This document shows positions 8,118-16,288 of a DNA stretch of 64,000 nucleotides, one piece after another; the first letter of the stretch is position 1, and each line of letters starts with the position of its first letter. Under the pieces are notes generated by a model. It had not been told where the DNA came from. It saw only the letters and a list, made by a program, of their open reading frames with translations, and ran no database searches. The position numbers and the translations under genes are program-made. This DNA is from Komagataeibacter sucrofermentans DSM 15973 (GTDB lineage Bacteria; Pseudomonadota; Alphaproteobacteria; Acetobacterales; Acetobacteraceae), in NCBI RefSeq assembly GCF_040581405.1, contig NZ_CP137157.1, positions 1,058,001 to 1,122,000 on the forward strand, written 5' to 3'.

Positions 8118-9419
8118 ATGCTGAATAACCGCAATCCGGTCTATCGGGAGATGGATGCAGCCTGCCTTTCCATCGAGGGCAGGCTGCCGCCCGGGCTGCA
8201 GGGCACGCTGTATCGCAACGGCCCCAACCCACGGCCGGGCGAAGCCAGCCAGCACTGGTTTCTGGGGCAGGGCATGATCCATGCCATCTCGCTTGGGAGT
8301 GGGCAGGCCATCTATCGCAATCGCTGGGTCATACCGCCGCTGAACATCACCCCACAGTTGGGAAAAGCCAATACGCATGTCATCGCCCATGCTGGCACGT
8401 TAATGGCGCTGGAAGAGGCGCATGCGCCGGTCCTGCTGGGCCCGGATACGCTTGCCTTTCATGGTCATGGCTGCATGACCGGTCGCTTCACCGCCCACCC
8501 CAAACATGACCCTGCCACCGGGGCGCTCGTGTTTTTTGCTTACGCCGCGGATGGCCGGCACACGCGCACCATCCGGTGTGGCAGTCTTGATGCCCACGGT
8601 CACCTTGGGTGGGAGACCTGTTTTGAGGCCCCTTTTTGCAGCATGGTGCATGATGCGGCGGTAACAGCGCGGCATATCGCGCTGCCGGTGCTGCCACTGG
8701 CGGCAGCGCCTGCGCTGGATGAGGGTGATACCCTTGGATTTGCCTGGCAGCCAGGGCTCGGTGGTCATCTTGCCGTGCTGCGGCGCGGTGCGTATGGGAG
8801 CGAGGTGCGCTGGCATGAAGCACCACCGGTCTATGCGTTTCATATCGCCAATGCGTGGGAAGAGCACGACCGGCTGTTCCTTGATCTGTTTGTCTATGAT
8901 GTGCCGCCTTTGTTTCCTACGTCAGGCGGTGTGCGTGCCAAAGCCGCGCCTGCACGCCCATGCCGCTGGAGCGTGGCGCTTGAGGGGCGCGAACCCGTGC
9001 GCGTTGAACGCCTGCATGACATGGCGGGCGAGTTTCCGCGCATTGATGAGCGCCATGCGGGCAGATCTTACGACCAGATTTATTATGCCAGTCGTAGTGG
9101 AGTGGAACAGGTGGGTTTTCAGGCCATCACGCGCCTTGATCTGTCGCGCGGGGCGATTGACCAGTTTGATTTTGGCCTGGCGGCTTTTGTGTCCGAACCG
9201 GTGTTCGTGCCACGCGGAGATGATGCGTCGATTGATGATGGGTGGCTTATGAGCACGGTCTGGCGACCGGAGTGGGCGGGATCAAAACTGGTCGTGTTCG
9301 ATGCCGGTCATGTGGCCGATGGCCCGGTTGCCGCTGTCATCCTTCCGCAGCGTGTGCCTGACGGGTTTCATGGCAGTTTCGTGCCTGATGTCTTTCTTGA
9401 TCTGGAAAAATCCCGATGA
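8118..9419 (+). CDS. Carotenoid oxygenase family protein
   Basis: This 433-residue protein belongs to the non-heme iron carotenoid/stilbene cleavage oxygenases, which split conjugated double bonds with O2. The four iron histidines can be placed in AHPKHDP, MVHDAAVT, AFHIANAWEE and the C-terminal PDGFHGSF. FHG near the C-terminus and NGPNPRP near the N-terminus are family hallmarks. The PDGFHG form is common in bacterial lignostilbene-type dioxygenases. The stop overlaps the next start (ATGA), so the membrane protein downstream is coupled. The probable regulator is the divergent TetR gene. The true substrate (apocarotenoid, stilbene or other) is unknown. Confidence 0.9.
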   Translation: MLNNRNPVYREMDAACLSIEGRLPPGLQGTLYRNGPNPRPGEASQHWFLGQGMIHAISLGSGQAIYRNRWVIPPLNITPQLGKANTHVIAHAGTLMALEEAHAPVLLGPDTLAFHGHGCMTGRFTAHPKHDPATGALVFFAYAADGRHTRTIRCGSLDAHGHLGWETCFEAPFCSMVHDAAVTARHIALPVLPLAAAPALDEGDTLGFAWQPGLGGHLAVLRRGAYGSEVRWHEAPPVYAFHIANAWEEHDRLFLDLFVYDVPPLFPTSGGVRAKAAPARPCRWSVALEGREPVRVERLHDMAGEFPRIDERHAGRSYDQIYYASRSGVEQVGFQAITRLDLSRGAIDQFDFGLAAFVSEPVFVPRGDDASIDDGWLMSTVWRPEWAGSKLVVFDAGHVADGPVAAVILPQRVPDGFHGSFVPDVFLDLEKSR

Positions 9420-10051
9420 AGCGCCCATCGGCTTTGGCCACGATTGCCCTTGATGCAGGTGGCCTGATCCTGTCATGGGTTCTGGGGGTGTTGGGTCTGG
9501 CGCCGTATGCCACCATCGCCGTGATCGTGTTCATGGCAGGCGACGGGCTACGGCGCTGGTATTGTGGCCTGGGTTTTCCCCGGGTGTGGTGGCTGTTCAA
9601 TGGGCTGGCTCTGGTTCTGGCCATTACGGATCTGATTGTCGTGGTCTGGCTGCCTGCGGCGTATGAACCCATTCCTGCCAGTTTGGTTTTTGCTGTGGTG
9701 TTTGCCCTGGGGGCTTCGGGCCGCAGGCCGATCGTGCAGGAAATTGCCGAGCAGCGTCGCGGCGCGCCCTTTCCCCCGGAGCGTCATGACCTCAGGGCAT
9801 TTTTCCGGCTCTATAGCTGGATCTGGGCATTGTATTTTTTCATCAGGGCCGGGCTGTATCTATGGTTTGCGCACAACCTGTCGCCTGAGCGTGCCCATGC
9901 GCTTGAGAATATGATCGGGCCTGTCAGCCTGTTCGTGATGCTCATGTCCAGTTTCAGGGGGCAGGCATTGTTTCAGTTGGCCCAACGGGCCGGATTGTTA
10001 GGACAGCGTGCAGGCCTGCCTACACCGGCGCCCGACGAGACGCGTGGCTGA
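9416..10051 (+). CDS. Integral membrane protein, VC0807-like
   Basis: The product has 211 residues and about five hydrophobic segments, with conserved-looking motifs such as GDGLRRW after the second segment and YSWIWALYFFIRAG in the middle. The arrangement resembles the VC0807/intracellular-septation-like membrane family, but similarity is by eye only. It is translationally coupled to the carotenoid oxygenase by an ATGA overlap, so the two probably work on the same compound or membrane process. It could be a transporter for the substrate or product of the oxygenase, which is inference. Confidence 0.6.
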   Translation: MKRPSALATIALDAGGLILSWVLGVLGLAPYATIAVIVFMAGDGLRRWYCGLGFPRVWWLFNGLALVLAITDLIVVVWLPAAYEPIPASLVFAVVFALGASGRRPIVQEIAEQRRGAPFPPERHDLRAFFRLYSWIWALYFFIRAGLYLWFAHNLSPERAHALENMIGPVSLFVMLMSSFRGQALFQLAQRAGLLGQRAGLPTPAPDETRG

Positions 10052-10080
10052 ACGCCAGCCCGGTTCCGTCGCACTTAACA

Positions 10081-10117
10081 AAAAAGGGGGCGGGCATTTA
10101 ATGCGTCGTCCCCTTTG
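10081..10117 (-). terminator. Rho-independent terminator for the small minus-strand gene
   Basis: Read on the minus strand, AAAGGGG and CCCCTTTTTT enclose an inner GCATT/AATGC stem and end in a T run, 20 bases after the stop of the gene at 10138-10326. On the plus strand it may also slow readthrough from the upstream operon. Confidence 0.6.
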
Positions 10118-10137
10118 GCATGACCGTGTGCGCAGGA

Positions 10138-10326
10138 TCAGGAATGGTGGTGATCAGCCGCCTCATGCTCGCGCCAGCCGCTTTCAATCGCGTGCAGGAA
10201 GGTCTTGAAGTGCTTCTTCACCTCATCGGGCGAGGCCTTTTCCATCACGTCCTTCTTGGCTGCCGTGAGGGTGGCGGCGGCATGGATCAGGGCTGCGTGG
10301 ATGACGTCGGTCGGTTCTTTGCTCAT
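10138..10326 (-). CDS. Small hypothetical protein (62 aa)
   Basis: This short soluble helical protein begins MSKEPTDVIHAA, chosen because GGAGAG lies 6 bases upstream of the ATG at 10326. A longer frame to 10443 has no ribosome site. It ends in a histidine-rich tail (ADHHHS). The family is not recognised. It is monocistronic with its own terminator. Confidence 0.6.
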   Translation of the reverse strand: MSKEPTDVIHAALIHAAATLTAAKKDVMEKASPDEVKKHFKTFLHAIESGWREHEAADHHHS

Positions 10327-10524
10327 GGAATTCTCTCCGTTACGTGATGCGTCACGATGGAATAGGACATTGGCGCTGGCAACCTTGCCCCCTGCATGAC
10401 AGCCGTTCCCTCTCCAAGCCTTGATTTGGCGCGTGGCCATCACGGGGGGGTAGCACTTGTGGCGGGGAACTTCATGCGCACCCTTCCGTTGCCTTGGTCA
10501 GACACAGAACAGATGGGATATCCG

Positions 10525-10833
10525 ATGTTTTCAAGGTTTACCGCACTTGCCCTTGCCACTACGGCGGCTCTCGCCCTGCCGGTTGCAGCCCAGGCCGAGC
10601 CGGGCGGCTGCGTCAAGGGTGCCGTGGCGGGTGGCGTTGCGGGGCACTTTGTTGGCAGTGGTCATGGCAAGGGCGGTGCCGCGGCAGGCTGTGCCGCAGG
10701 CATGGTGCGCCGGCATAATGCCCGCAAGGCCGAGCGCGAAGGGGCCGCGCAGCAGAACCAGCAGCCCGAAGGCGGCCAGCCCGGCGGCAATGGCGCCCCG
10801 CCGCCTGCGCCCACCAATGGCAGCAGCGAATAA
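10525..10833 (+). CDS. Secreted glycine-zipper protein
   Basis: The 102-residue product has a signal peptide ending near AAQAEP, then a Gly/Ala-rich segment with repeated GxxxG spacing (GAVAGGVAGHFVG, then GGAAAGCAAG) of the kind seen in glycine-zipper lipoproteins and envelope proteins. A low-complexity Gln/Pro/Gly tail follows. The start at 10525 follows a GGGAT site; an alternative ATG at 10513 is in frame. The function is probably envelope-related. It lies convergent with the large membrane-protein gene that follows. Confidence 0.6.
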   Translation: MFSRFTALALATTAALALPVAAQAEPGGCVKGAVAGGVAGHFVGSGHGKGGAAAGCAAGMVRRHNARKAEREGAAQQNQQPEGGQPGGNGAPPPAPTNGSSE

Positions 10834-10851
10834 GACAGGCGCAGCGCTCCG

Positions 10852-12180
10852 TCAGGGTACCGCCCTGACGGAGGATGCCCCCATGGCCCACGCGTAACAC
10901 ATGGTCAACTGATGGCGCGGGTTGGGGTTGATACCAACGAATATGATGTCCTTGTGCACATAAAGAAGCTTGTGCCGTGGCCCCATGGTGACCTGATGCA
11001 GCACGACCGGCTGGTCACGCGCCACCTGCGCGCGCGTGCTGACCACCCAATTATGGCTGATGCGGGCCAGCATTGTCAGGTCAGGGATGACAATGGCCAG
11101 ATGCATGACTGCAAGCCCTGCGCAGGCTGCCGTCATGACCCTGTTGAAAACCGGCCCCATCGGGCATGAGAACAGCAGGCAGGCCAGATAGCACACCAGA
11201 AAGACACTGGCGGGATAGGACACGCGGGCGGCCAGCGCCTCGCGGGGGTAGATGAACAGTAGCAGCATGTAGGCCAGCGCCAGTGCTGCAAACATCCACC
11301 CCCGTCCACAGCGCAGGCAGGCGGGAAAGGGGTGCCGCCGCCTGCCCATAAACAGGCCAATGCCAATCAGGAGCACGAATGGCACCCAGAACGGGTCGAA
11401 CAGGCTGCCAAGATTGCCAATCAGCCCGTCAAGCCGGTCGAGGGGCGAACTCGGTGTCATCACCCGCGCGCGCGCGTAGTTGCCTGGCGCCACGCCCAGC
11501 GTGAACGTGCCCAGCGCGTGGCTTGCCGCCAGCGCCCAGGGCACCGGGCGGCTGTTTTTCCATGCCCATGCGGCCCATCCCAGCAGGAGGATCGCCATCA
11601 GGAGCGAAATCGATTCCATGGCCGTGGCGATCAGGAACACCGCCCCGTACTGCGCCACGTTCATGCGCGCGCGCCCTGACAGCACCCGCGACAGGATCCA
11701 CATTTCGCCCGTAACGGCCCACAGATAGCCAATGGCGCCGGTTTTCCATAAGGCGACCTCGGCAATGGTGCGTGGCAGCCACCACAACATCAGAAAAACC
11801 AGCAGGCACTGCACAAACCCGACCCGCGCCGTGGGGCCGGGCTCATGGCCTGCCTCGCGCCTGCACATATGCACCACCACATGCACCAGAAACACGAACA
11901 CCCCCGCATTCACCACCGCAAACGCGGCCAGCGAGCCGTAATGGTGCAGGTCGAGAATGAAAAAGGTGACAAGGGTGATGAACCACCGCCCGGTCCAGAA
12001 AAAATAGTTGCCCCACACGATATGGAAGATCATGCGGGGGCTGAAGGGAATGGTGCGACAGTAATCATCTGCCCAGAGTGGCGTAACCCAGTTCGCCCAC
12101 AGCAGGAACACGAAGCACAGGCCAAGAGCCAGCTTTTCACCGGGCATGAAGCGGGGGGCGGCAGGAACTGGCTCGGTCAT
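10852..12180 (-). CDS. Polytopic membrane protein, DUF6056-like
   Basis: The product has 442 residues and about ten hydrophobic segments. After the first segment comes WADDYCRT, the acidic periplasmic loop motif typical of GT-C-like membrane glycosyltransferase folds and of DUF6056 proteins. I chose the ATG at 12180 because the upstream extension (to 12303) is not membrane-like. These proteins are thought to handle lipid-linked sugars, but no activity is established. It is divergent from the sugar porter at 12342. The nearby terminal part has a GINPNPRHQLTMCYAWAMG segment of no known role. Confidence 0.65.
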   Translation of the reverse strand: MTEPVPAAPRFMPGEKLALGLCFVFLLWANWVTPLWADDYCRTIPFSPRMIFHIVWGNYFFWTGRWFITLVTFFILDLHHYGSLAAFAVVNAGVFVFLVHVVVHMCRREAGHEPGPTARVGFVQCLLVFLMLWWLPRTIAEVALWKTGAIGYLWAVTGEMWILSRVLSGRARMNVAQYGAVFLIATAMESISLLMAILLLGWAAWAWKNSRPVPWALAASHALGTFTLGVAPGNYARARVMTPSSPLDRLDGLIGNLGSLFDPFWVPFVLLIGIGLFMGRRRHPFPACLRCGRGWMFAALALAYMLLLFIYPREALAARVSYPASVFLVCYLACLLFSCPMGPVFNRVMTAACAGLAVMHLAIVIPDLTMLARISHNWVVSTRAQVARDQPVVLHQVTMGPRHKLLYVHKDIIFVGINPNPRHQLTMCYAWAMGASSVRAVP

Positions 12181-12341
12181 GGGGCGGCATCTTTTTTGCG
12201 GTCTGGGGCCAGCGTGCGTAACACGGCATGGCCCATACGCGAAAATGATGACCCATAATGCGCCCCGAGGCGGGGTTGTGTCATGGATAAAGGACTGTTG
12301 CATCGCCTATGAAGGAAGGGTGAGCGGCGCGGTCGATCCGG

Positions 12342-13790
12342 ATGGCGCCGCAGCGCAGGGGATCAAGTCACGTGTCACAGCCCGTATCTTCGTCCATCGT
12401 CACGCCATGCCCGCCGCAGGCCTCTCCGCCCGGTGCCACGGGCGCGCGCGCGGCGCTGACCACCGCCATGGCGGGGCTGCTCGTAGGGCTCGATACCGGG
12501 CTGATTGCCGAGGCGCTGGGCTTTATCGGCCACGATTTTCATGCAAGTGCCCGCACGCAGGAATGGATCGTGTCGGTGCTGATGATTGGCGCACTGCTCG
12601 GCTCGCTCGGGGCGGGGGTGTTCTCGCGCCGCTTTGGCCGCAGGCTGGCGCTGGGGGCCGCCACCTTGCTGATCGGGGCAGGCGCGCTGCTCTGCGCAAC
12701 GGCCGGGCTGATCGGGCAGATCCTGCTCGGGCGGTTCCTGATCGGGGCGGCGATCGGCATCTGCACCTTTACCGCCCCACTCTACATATCGGAACTGACC
12801 ACGGGCAAAATGCGCGGCACCATGGTCTCCACCTTTTCCATGCTCCAGTCCTGCGGCATCCTGCTGGGCTATCTGGCGGGCGGCCTGTTTGCGGGCGGAG
12901 GGCACTGGCGGCTGATGGTGGGGCTGCCGGTGGTGCCAGCCATGGCGCTGTTTGCCGCATGCGCGCTGCTGCCCTCCAGCCCTTCATGGCTGGCAGCGCG
13001 TGGGCGGTTCGAGGAGGCGCGCAAGGTGCTGCGCGACCTGCGTGGCGATGAAGCCGAGGCCGACCGGGAACTTGACTGCATTCGCCACGAACTCGGCGCG
13101 GGCAAGGCGGTCGGCGGCTTTGCCCTGTTGCGGACCAGACCGTATTTCCGCCGCTCGGTGGCGCTGGGCATCGGGCTGCAGGTCATGCAGCAGCTCACCG
13201 GCATCAACGTGGTGATGTATTACGCCCCCAAGATTCTGGAAGGCGCGCATTTTGGCACGACCGCCGCCGCATGGGCCACCGTGCTGGTCGGGCTGGTCAA
13301 TGCCGTGGTGGGCATCGGGGCCATCTATCTGGTCTCGCGCTGGGGGCGCAGGCCGCTGCTGGTGTCAAGCTGCATCATCATGGCCTGCGCCCTGGGGGGT
13401 GCCGCCGTGATCGAGGGGATGCACCTGCAGGGTCTGGGGGCCACGCTGAGCCTGGTCGCGGCCCTTCTGGTGTTCGTGGCGGGCTTTGGCATGGGGGCGG
13501 GGCCGCTGGTGTGGACCCTGTGTTCCGAGATCCAGCCCATCGCGGGGCGTGACTTTGGCGTGGCGTGCTCCACGCTGGCCAACTGGGGCATGGACTGGGC
13601 GGTGAGCAACACGTTCCTCACCATTGTCGCGGCACTGGGGGCGGGATGGACCTTTGCCGGGTTCAGCGTGATGAACATCGGCTTCATGCTGTTTACCGTG
13701 CTGCTGGTGCCCGAGACGCGCGACGTGCCGTTGGAGGTGATCGAGCAGCACCTTGAGGCAGGCCTGCCCCTGCGCCGCATCGGGCGCTAG
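12342..13790 (+). CDS. MFS sugar porter
   Basis: This 482-residue major facilitator carries twelve hydrophobic segments and the sugar-porter signatures: RRFGRR in the loop between segments 2 and 3, GRFLIGAAIGI, PSSPSWL before the central loop, QQLTGINVVMYYAP in segment 7, GRRPLL between 8 and 9, and PETRDVPLE at the end. It probably imports hexoses or pentoses with protons. The first 35 residues are a Pro/Ser-rich extension, so a GTG at 12372 may be the real start. It ends 4 bases inside the convergent hemolysin III gene. The sugar is not predictable. Confidence 0.9.
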   Translation: MAPQRRGSSHVSQPVSSSIVTPCPPQASPPGATGARAALTTAMAGLLVGLDTGLIAEALGFIGHDFHASARTQEWIVSVLMIGALLGSLGAGVFSRRFGRRLALGAATLLIGAGALLCATAGLIGQILLGRFLIGAAIGICTFTAPLYISELTTGKMRGTMVSTFSMLQSCGILLGYLAGGLFAGGGHWRLMVGLPVVPAMALFAACALLPSSPSWLAARGRFEEARKVLRDLRGDEAEADRELDCIRHELGAGKAVGGFALLRTRPYFRRSVALGIGLQVMQQLTGINVVMYYAPKILEGAHFGTTAAAWATVLVGLVNAVVGIGAIYLVSRWGRRPLLVSSCIIMACALGGAAVIEGMHLQGLGATLSLVAALLVFVAGFGMGAGPLVWTLCSEIQPIAGRDFGVACSTLANWGMDWAVSNTFLTIVAALGAGWTFAGFSVMNIGFMLFTVLLVPETRDVPLEVIEQHLEAGLPLRRIGR

Positions 13791-14464
13791 AAACCACGCA
13801 TCGGCCCGTGGCTGTAGTGCAGCAGCATGCAGCCCACCGCCGTCATGTGCGTGCCTGCGCCAAGCACCACCATCACATGCCACAGTGCGTTGGAAAACAG
13901 CATGTTCTCGCGCATGTAGAACACGACCCCGATGCTGAAGAAGAACAGCCCGAGCACGATGAGGAAAAAGATCGGGCTGGGCAGCATCCACACCTGCGGG
14001 TCAGGACACAGGAAGAAAACCCACGCCACGCACAGGTAAGGCACGACATGAAACCGGCGTGACCAGGTGAAGAAGCACATCTTGGCCATGATGCCTGCCG
14101 CAGCCATCGCCCACAGCAACCCGCAGAACCACAGGCTGGCGCGCCCCTGCCCACCGAGCAGGATGAAGGGCGTATAGGTTGCGGCAATGGCTACGAAGAT
14201 GATGGACTGGTCAATGCGCTGCAACCCGCCCTTCAGCCGGCAGGGCGGGCAGAAATTATAGGCCGCCGATGACAGGCAGGTGCCCAGTATGCCGCCGCAG
14301 TACAGCATGGTCACGCCCGCCGCGAGGCCTGAATGCGCCAGCATGGCCGTGTGCAGCAGCCACACGACGCCATAGCCAAGCCCCACGACGCCGATGATAT
14401 GGACCGCAAGGTCGGCCGCCCGTTCGGCTACGGAATAGATGGGAAAACGCGTACGGGTGCTCAT
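13787..14464 (-). CDS. Hemolysin III / PAQR family membrane protein
   Basis: The 225-residue seven-helix membrane protein belongs to the YqfA/hemolysin III group of the PAQR superfamily. Family residues visible are SAAYNFCP after helix 2 (the SxxxH/N-type metal region), DQSIIFVAIAATYTPF in the middle and HVMVVLGAGTHM near the end with the paired histidines. The start at 14464 follows a GGAGTAA site. A longer frame to 14629 adds non-membrane residues. Members may act as membrane hydrolases or in fluidity sensing; no direct hemolysis should be assumed. Confidence 0.82.
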   Translation of the reverse strand: MSTRTRFPIYSVAERAADLAVHIIGVVGLGYGVVWLLHTAMLAHSGLAAGVTMLYCGGILGTCLSSAAYNFCPPCRLKGGLQRIDQSIIFVAIAATYTPFILLGGQGRASLWFCGLLWAMAAAGIMAKMCFFTWSRRFHVVPYLCVAWVFFLCPDPQVWMLPSPIFFLIVLGLFFFSIGVVFYMRENMLFSNALWHVMVVLGAGTHMTAVGCMLLHYSHGPMRGF

Positions 14465-14736
14465 GCGGCGGAAATTACTCCTTCTTTCAGCTCTGGTCCG
14501 GTCCTGTAGCGTGAATAAGTCTGTTTCCCCATATGCAGAAGCGTTCAGGCCTGCGTGAAGGCGGCCAGACCCGTGCCGGACATGGCAATGATGCGCGCGT
14601 GCCAGGCCCGCGTGCAGGTCTGCTGTCATAGCCTGCGGTCATGTCGCACGCAAAGCCGGGGCCCCTGCGGGCGGGGCTTGCGGGGCAGGGGCTTGTGGCG
14701 CACAACGCGCCCGAAATAACAGGGAGAAAGCGGGAC

Positions 14737-14952
14737 ATGGCCCGATTATGGCCACTGGCCTAGGTGCTGATGGCGCTGGGGGTAGGGCATTTTGCCTGCG
14801 GGCTGGCACTGACGCCGTGGCATATGGCTGCCATGTTGCTGGCGGGGCTGGGCGGCTTTGCGCTGGTATGGGGGCTGTTTCTGGGCGGCCTGATGCTGCT
14901 GGCCTATGTCAGCAGCCTGCTTGAGCGCACGGGCAGCAAGATGCGGTGGTAA
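14737..14952 (+). pseudogene. Small membrane protein gene with an in-frame TAG
   Basis: A good ribosome site (AGGGAGAAAG) precedes an ATG at 14737. The frame reads MARLWPLA, then a TAG at 14761-14763, then continues through two hydrophobic segments to 14952. Without the stop it would be a 71-residue two-helix membrane protein. Either the gene is inactivated, or translation restarts at GTG 14764 or ATG 14770 to give about 60 residues with a shortened first helix. An IS5-family element is inserted 21 bases after the stop. Confidence 0.55.
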
Positions 14953-14973
14953 AGTGGCGGTGCTGCGGCGGCT

Positions 14974-15838
14974 AGAGGGTGTTATGCACCTTGGGCGAGC
15001 ATAGCTGCATTTCTAAGCATGAAGCACGCGAACGCAATGACATGGAGACTTGCGAGTGTTGAAGCGTAACGCTCGTAATCTTTGACGAGCCTACGACAAC
15101 GTGTTGCCCATGCGAAAGATCGCTCGACAACCCATCGGCGCGGCAGCAGCACAAAGCCGCGTTTGGCTTCGGACAACCTGACGACCTCAAGGGCGATCCC
15201 CTGGGCCCGTGCTGCCCTGGCAGGCTTCTCGCCGGTATATCCCTGATCGACATAGGCCAGTTCAACGCTCTCGTCCGTCGCGTCCTGAATGGCGGCGGCA
15301 AGACGTCCGACTTCGGCGCGATCATCCCGACTGGCTGGTGTGACATGCAGGGCCAGCAGATACCCCAATGTGTCCACGGCCATGTGCAGCTTTGATCCCC
15401 TTTTGCGCTTGGCCCCATCATATCCGGCGCGGGAACCGCTTTCCGGCGTCGAACGTAATGTCCGGCTGTCGATAATGGCTGCCGTTGGCTCCGCCCTGCG
15501 GCCAGAAGCGATACGCAGCACGGCACGCAGATCAGACACCAACGCGTCAAAACAACCTGCCTCCATCCAGCGACGGGATTGCTGGTAGACCGCCGACCAC
15601 GGCGGAAGGTCATTCGGCATGGCGCGCCAGGCAATTCCGTAGCGGATCACGTAACGCAATCCATTGAACAGTTCGCGCAATGCGTGATGTCGTTGGTGCG
15701 CATCCTCGCGCATCAGAACCAGATACGGGACAACCAGAGACCATTCTTCATCTGATACATCAGAGGGATACGGTTTGCGTGCAGGCGTCATCCCTCATTA
15801 CTGCACCAATCAGGCACGAAAATACATAACACCCTCTA
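14974..15838 (-). mobile_element. IS5-family (IS1031-type) insertion sequence
   Basis: The element is about 860 bp with perfect inverted ends: CTAGAGGGTGTTATG at 14972-14986 and its complement at 15825-15839. Because CTAG is itself palindromic, the exact boundary is ambiguous: TA, or CTAG, may be the target duplication. It holds one complete transposase gene on the minus strand and no visible damage, so it may be active. Size and single open frame match the IS1031/IS427-type elements common in acetic acid bacteria. Confidence 0.88.
14982..15791 (-). CDS. IS5-family transposase
   Basis: This 269-residue DDE transposase is intact. The N-terminal DUF4096-type region (DEEWSLVVPYL, YGIAWRAMP) is followed by the catalytic core: the first Asp in AIIDSRTLRS, the second in AYVDQGYTGEKPA, and the Glu in WVVERSFAWATRCRRLVKDYE, with the Y(2)R(3)E(6)K-like spacing of IS5 enzymes. 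It lies entirely within the inverted ends of the element. Confidence 0.93.
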   Translation of the reverse strand: MTPARKPYPSDVSDEEWSLVVPYLVLMREDAHQRHHALRELFNGLRYVIRYGIAWRAMPNDLPPWSAVYQQSRRWMEAGCFDALVSDLRAVLRIASGRRAEPTAAIIDSRTLRSTPESGSRAGYDGAKRKRGSKLHMAVDTLGYLLALHVTPASRDDRAEVGRLAAAIQDATDESVELAYVDQGYTGEKPARAARAQGIALEVVRLSEAKRGFVLLPRRWVVERSFAWATRCRRLVKDYERYASTLASLHVIAFACFMLRNAAMLAQGA

Positions 15839-15851
15839 GTTCCGTACATAA

Positions 15852-15877
15852 AAAAACAGGGGTTTCCCCCTGTTTCT
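15852..15877 (-). terminator. Rho-independent terminator
   Basis: The stem AAACAGGGG / CCCCTGTTT with a 4-base loop lies at 15854-15875 and is followed on the minus strand by a T run. It is 20 bases past the stop of the gene at 15897-16148. Confidence 0.75.
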
Positions 15878-15896
15878 CGTTGTGGCGCGAGGCCGC

Positions 15897-16148
15897 TCAG
15901 CGCGCGGTGCGCTCGCCGGTCACGTGGGCGCACAGGGCCTGGATTTCAGCTGCGGTCACGCCTTCGGGGTTGTGCTCGGCCTTTTTGGCGATCTCGTGCT
16001 CGGTGCCCGAAGCGCGGCCATGTTCCTTGGCCACATGCTGGGCAATGGCGATCACCTCTTCCTTCTGCAGCAGCTTGGGCTCTTTCAGGCCTTTTGCTGC
16101 AAGCTTGTGCATGTGTTCGCGGGCGGCGGCGGTGGGTTTGTCGGTCAT
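15897..16148 (-). CDS. Small hypothetical protein (83 aa)
   Basis: This short, soluble, strongly helical protein is rich in Ala, Lys, Glu and His (MTDKPTAAAREHMHKLAA...). There are no motifs I can name. A terminator follows it and about 140 bases separate it from the divergent DUF2075 gene, so it has its own promoter. It may belong to the small stress-induced proteins of acetic acid bacteria, which is a guess. Confidence 0.55.
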   Translation of the reverse strand: MTDKPTAAAREHMHKLAAKGLKEPKLLQKEEVIAIAQHVAKEHGRASGTEHEIAKKAEHNPEGVTAAEIQALCAHVTGERTAR

Positions 16149-16288
16149 GGTCAGGCTATCCTGTTAACGTGGCGCGCTCGATGCGCGTAAGGGTGTGTTA
16201 TAACTTATAGGATGCACGATCTCACATCGTATTTTACATATCAGCTTTGTCCTGCCTGGTACGGGCGGGCATCTTGACGGAACGCCAT

